The notes beneath the pieces are model-generated. The model was not told the origin of the DNA, ran no database searches, and saw nothing but the letters and a program-made list of their open reading frames with translations. Shown here piece after piece: positions 60,538-64,000 of a stretch of 64,000 bases of DNA. Position numbers and translations under genes: made by a program. Origin of the DNA: Apostichopus japonicus (taxonomy: Eukaryota; Echinodermata; Holothuroidea; Aspidochirotida; Stichopodidae); contig NC_092565.1 of NCBI RefSeq assembly GCF_037975245.1, positions 20,644,999 through 20,708,998 on the forward strand, given 5' to 3'. Every line of letters starts with the position of its first letter. Position 1 is the stretch's first letter.

Positions 60538-62894
60538 GTAATAGAAATGGTACCCGTCATGATAAACTCACCGCTGTTCTCTTTAATTCTTTATTGATTA
60601 CGTATATATTTGAGCAACTCATGTCTAGCCCAGTAAAACTGTTTTATACTTTCAGGCTGACTGTCATACACCGTCCTACATTCTATAGCGTTATTTGGGA
60701 TGCGACTTTTCAAATTATATTAGACTTTTATTGTTTAAGGTATAGCAAATATAGTTTTATGTAGGCTAACGTTGTTGTTTGTTTTTATCATTTCAATTCT
60801 CACCAGGAATGCAATATCACTGGTCTTGTATATTACAGATGAGACATATTATCTTGCGCACGATTTTGTAACAGCATCAATTCGATAATAATAAAGGCAT
60901 AATGTGTATATTTATTTTTTTCATTCATCGTTATGGATGGTAACTGCTATAAACTCTAAGCGTCATATGACGAGATGTTGGATTCGATGGCATTAATTCT
61001 TTCGATGACATGTTGAATGGAAAACCCGTCACTTTCAATCGATGTTAAATTCAAGAGTGTATTTTTTACAAACGTTCGTGATGAGTAGAAACAAAATAAA
61101 AACTCACGGCTTGATGTGTTCGGCATTTTCAAAATCTGGCGAGAGATAAAAAAAGAAGAAGAAAGAAACGGCTTGAAGTGCTCGGCATTTCAAAAGCTGA
61201 CGAGAGATAAAAACAAAAGAAAAAACTAATTTCTTCGTTACCAACAATTTCGGAAACGTTGACATTGACAGCTATAGGCTGTATTTAATGTAACTAAGTA
61301 TATCTGCATGGGCGTGCGTGTGTGAGTGCGTGTGTGTCTGTGTGTGTGGTCCCCTTTGTTGAATAACATACAATATGACATTTAGACATTTAATGAGACG
61401 ATATAAACCATCAATGGTATCTTATCGATATTCATAAGTTACACCACTCTTCAGTACGGTGGTCCTGAAGGGCCAGATGTAGATTGGTATATGAGTGTAT
61501 CACGACGCCCCACAAAATTGCTATATCTTTAGTCGAATTGGTGACTTTTCAGAATGCCATGTATCATCACTAAATTTGCTAGGTTGTCGGGATGATGAAA
61601 ACCTCACATTAAAGGTGACAACACGTCAAAAATATGATGAGATTTGTCGAGTTGTTACACTAAAACATGTCATCATGACGTAAAATATGACGTCATATGA
61701 CGTCAGAATGATTGGATCTATAGATTACCCTTTACTTGACAATAGTGTCAAAAGAACGGCATTGGTCGATTTTGAAACGTTACACACTATAACAGACAGT
61801 GCCAAGGTGTAAATATGCTGCATGTGTTATTTATTAAACTTGACAACATCTCACAAAGCACGATATCTGTGACGTTTTTTTTTTTGGGCCAAAAACTTGG
61901 CAAATTTGTGAACATGCACATGTTTTGTTGTTGATAAATTGAATATGATGAAGGCAATTAAAATAATAATATGCACTTAAAATTTAGTTTGCAATATATA
62001 TAGAGAGGAATATTCGTTCATGTTCATGTTTGGTTTGATACAAAATTAAACGAGTCATGCATTACACAACACAAAAGAGAATTTGAAAAACTGAAGATCT
62101 TATCCAAAAACCAATTTCAAATAACCCTTATAATATTTATGGAAATATTAAACACCTATACATATAAGCGACATAGAATTACGTATAGAAACTTATTAAA
62201 CGCCCAAATAAAGAAAAAAATAAGCAAACTCTAGCAAAACAACACACTAAACGGGTAAACAAACAGTAAAAAAAATATATGACATACTCGGCCTTGAAGC
62301 CGACCGCTTACTCAACGAAACCGAAATGTAATATGAATATTCTGGGGTTTTATATTGGCAAATATATGATAGATATGAAATGTTCAGTATTCCAGGGAGC
62401 TAATGCTTCTTCATATATGTAGTATATGTATATTGGTCTGCGTAATAAGTAACACGCTGTGCAAAAAGACCACTTAGCAACGTTCCAAATCTTAAAACAT
62501 TGGACAGTATAAAGGGTTGATAACCTCTAGATTTTTATTTTTTAGACTTTTAGATTTTTTTAAGACATGATTTTCATGTGTGCTTGGAATTAGTCTATAT
62601 AGATTACTGTAATGCCGGGACAACATGAAATATAAGATGATGGTTTATTTGCGCTCTTGTTTTAGGCAAAGAAGAAGAAGAAGAAGAAGAAGAAGAAGAA
62701 GAAGATATCATCAGAAGAAATGAGATGAATTGGCTGTAAAAATATAGATGACACGCGATGACGCAATAAGTAACTCTTTCAAATGTTTTCATATCGATAG
62801 TATAAGGTGTTGCATGGATTTGAAAACTTTGTTGAAGTTCTGCAATATTGAGTTTCCTGCTTATACTCCAGAGGAGTCACAAATCCATAATCTA
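60538..62894. other. Putative intron and gene-free stretch
   Basis: 61101-61222 is a direct duplication of about 60 bp sharing ACGGCTTGA and GCGAGAGATAAAA-like words. (GT)n lies at 61316-61347 and (AAG)n at 62669-62706. No second exon for the frame at 60370 could be identified with confidence. Confidence 0.5.
61688..61705. promoter_or_regulatory. Double CRE palindrome
   Basis: Two perfect TGACGTCA sites are spaced exactly 10 bp (TGACGTCATATGACGTCA) and form an 18-bp perfect palindrome. A further half site TGACGTAA precedes it at 61676. This is a strong CREB/ATF-type binding arrangement, though no promoter or gene start is recognised beside it. Confidence 0.5.
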
Positions 62895-63032
62895 ACAGTC
62901 ACAGTCACACAGTCATGATCACACAGTCACAGTCTCTATGCAAGGAGACTGGGGTTGAGAGCGGATCAGTCGTTCGGTTGTTTGATTTTCGTGCCCAGGT
63001 TCTTTCCTGGGTGACTTTTCTTAAAATGTACC
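62895..63032 (+). mobile_element. U2-headed SINE family, 5'-truncated copy
   Basis: It contains the body only: CACAGTCACAGTCTC, GACTGGGGTTGAGAGCGGAT, CAGTCGTTCGGTTG, the intact 3' hairpin CCCAGG-TTCTTT-CCTGGG (62996-63013), then TGACTTTTCTTAAAA. The CACAGTCA word is triplicated at its left side. The U2-like head is missing, as expected of a 5'-truncated retrocopy. Confidence 0.8.
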
Positions 63033-63294
63033 ATCATCTTAAGCTTATATGGTAGAGATCTTTGTGATAAATTTAAGTTCCCCAAACAGCTAAAAAAAAA
63101 AACATATTTCGTTGAGAATCTTGTCTAGAAAGTTATTTTGTCTACCTGTGATGTCATAATATGTCAATAGGATATGAAAACCTTTAATTTTCTAATGTGT
63201 CTCTTTTCGTATTTTCAAGATATAGAATGTTAAAAGTGTTGACGCTGGGCCAGTATCATTAGATAGGACGTGTAAACAGCGTGCATTACTTACA
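63033..63294. other. Unique sequence, no gene recognised
   Basis: AT-rich linker without notable structure. Confidence 0.5.
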
Positions 63295-63302
63295 TTCAGC
63301 AT

Positions 63303-63599
63303 CAAGGGCGTAGGAACCGGGGGGCTGGGGGCGCCAGCCCCCCCCAGTGAAAAATATGGAGGGGCGGAAGTATCATTCCGCCCCCCCCCCCGCTTCGCAA
63401 GTCAGAAAACCCCTTTTTCATTTCCAAATGAGAAAAAAAATCTCATTTGGAGCACCAAATTGCATCTAAGGCCAGGTGAAAATGCAAAATTATTTACAAA
63501 ATGGAGTGGGTGGGTTGAAGTGTATATACCTTAGACCCCTCCCCCAGGTCGGCCATCAGTCTTCAGCCCCCCACTTAAAAGTACCTTCCTACGCCACTG
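63303..63599 (+). mobile_element. Complete hAT-type MITE, 297 bp
   Basis: It begins CAAGGGCGTAGGAA and ends TTCCTACGCCACTG; inverted, the right end reads CAGTGGCGTAGGAA, 12 of 14 matching. It is flanked by perfect 8-bp duplications TTCAGCAT (63295-63302 and 63600-63607). CAGTGGCG ends and 8-bp duplications are diagnostic of hAT transposons. The interior is G/C-run rich (GGGGGCTGGGGGCG, CCGCCCCCCCC) and codes for nothing. Confidence 0.93.
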
Positions 63600-63607
63600 T
63601 TCAGCAT

Positions 63608-64000
63608 GTTGCAAAACAAGTCCCTCATTAAAAGACTGTAACGATTGGTTTAATAAAGCTGTAACGATTTGTATAAAAAAAACATAAGAAAGAATCAAAT
63701 GTGTTTCGAAGATAATACATTTAGACTTGCTCAAGTCTTCGACGTTGTATAAAAAACTACGAAGAAATTTTAAACCTGTCATAGACCTCGAATGGAATAA
63801 TATACTTGGAAGCTGTTTGGGGCAGTTTTTCACTATAAATTAATCAATGAAATACATCAATGATAGTTAGGTTTGTTCTCCTATCATTAGAATATAGTGG
63901 GTGAGAGTCGCTTGACAGGTTGCTACTATTATAGTGAGTGATCAACAGTTTATAGCTAAAGTTTGTTTCTCATAAAATTAATGTTATGTCTCATTACTTT
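63608..64000. other. Unique sequence, no gene recognised
   Basis: GTAACGATT occurs twice within 40 bases at 63637-63672. Otherwise AT-rich sequence to the window edge. Confidence 0.5.

Overview
The window looks like a gene-poor, AT-rich stretch of an animal nuclear genome. No complete protein-coding gene, rRNA or intact tRNA gene could be recognised. The content is dominated by simple repeats, satellites and decayed transposable elements. Echinoderm or another marine invertebrate is my best guess, at low to moderate confidence. It rests on long (TA)n and (ATC)n tracts, decayed non-LTR elements of CR1/L2/jockey type, hAT-type MITEs, tRNA-headed SINEs and TTAGGG-type interstitial telomere repeats. 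There is no bacterial gene organisation (no operons, no long ORFs) and no CRISPR array.

Layout. 1-17 kb: mostly unique AT-rich sequence with a candidate exon at 1288-1475, a terminal remnant of a hAT-like MITE near 2.1 kb, a long (CAT)n tract at 3.3 kb, small minisatellites (5987-6074, 9757-10129, 13149-13380), (TA)n tracts and a promoter-like ETS/YY1/NRF1 cluster at 15.56 kb. 17.7-18.35 kb: a tRNA-headed SINE whose 3' end runs into a (GAT)n tract. 20-26 kb: (TA)n tracts, a candidate exon at 20665-20892 on the minus strand, a 5'-truncated LINE 3' end (23743-24305, minus) and a SINE-like segment near 25.7 kb. 29.4-31.8 kb: a decayed LINE (minus) with recognisable endonuclease and reverse transcriptase pieces. 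It is interrupted by two copies of a SINE whose head matches the 5' end of U2 snRNA, and is flanked by two MITE families. 32.4-33.2 kb: a ~115-bp satellite. 35.6-36.3 kb: a TTAGGG interstitial block followed by a second U2-headed SINE with a tandemly repeated body. 37.16 kb: a hammerhead-like motif of the kind seen in Penelope-like elements. 42-51 kb: several satellites, two with alternating (higher-order) units, plus two candidate exons (43820-43956, 44968-45070) and a 440-bp (ATC)n tract. 54.1-55.1 kb: 70-bp and 26-bp tandem arrays.

55.6-60.2 kb is one large element of about 4.6 kb. It has terminal inverted repeats (TACTCTCTTAAAATGA) and dense subterminal TCAGTCT/AGACTGA arrays, and sits in a (TA)n tract. 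Inside are two smaller MITEs, a 266-bp tandem duplication, a 42-bp minisatellite, and at least two minus-strand exons with good splice sites (59679-59750 and 58285-58431). The second exon resembles a repetitive SAM-domain-associated gene family. Just outside it, on the plus strand, 60370-60537 is another clean candidate first coding exon. The window ends with a third, 5'-truncated U2-SINE copy (62895-63032) and a complete hAT-type MITE with perfect 8-bp target duplications (63303-63599).

The most novel observation is the SINE family with a U2 snRNA-derived head, a 3' hairpin and 13-bp target duplications. The second is the TIR element carrying spliced gene fragments. All family assignments are from reading and memory; no search was run.
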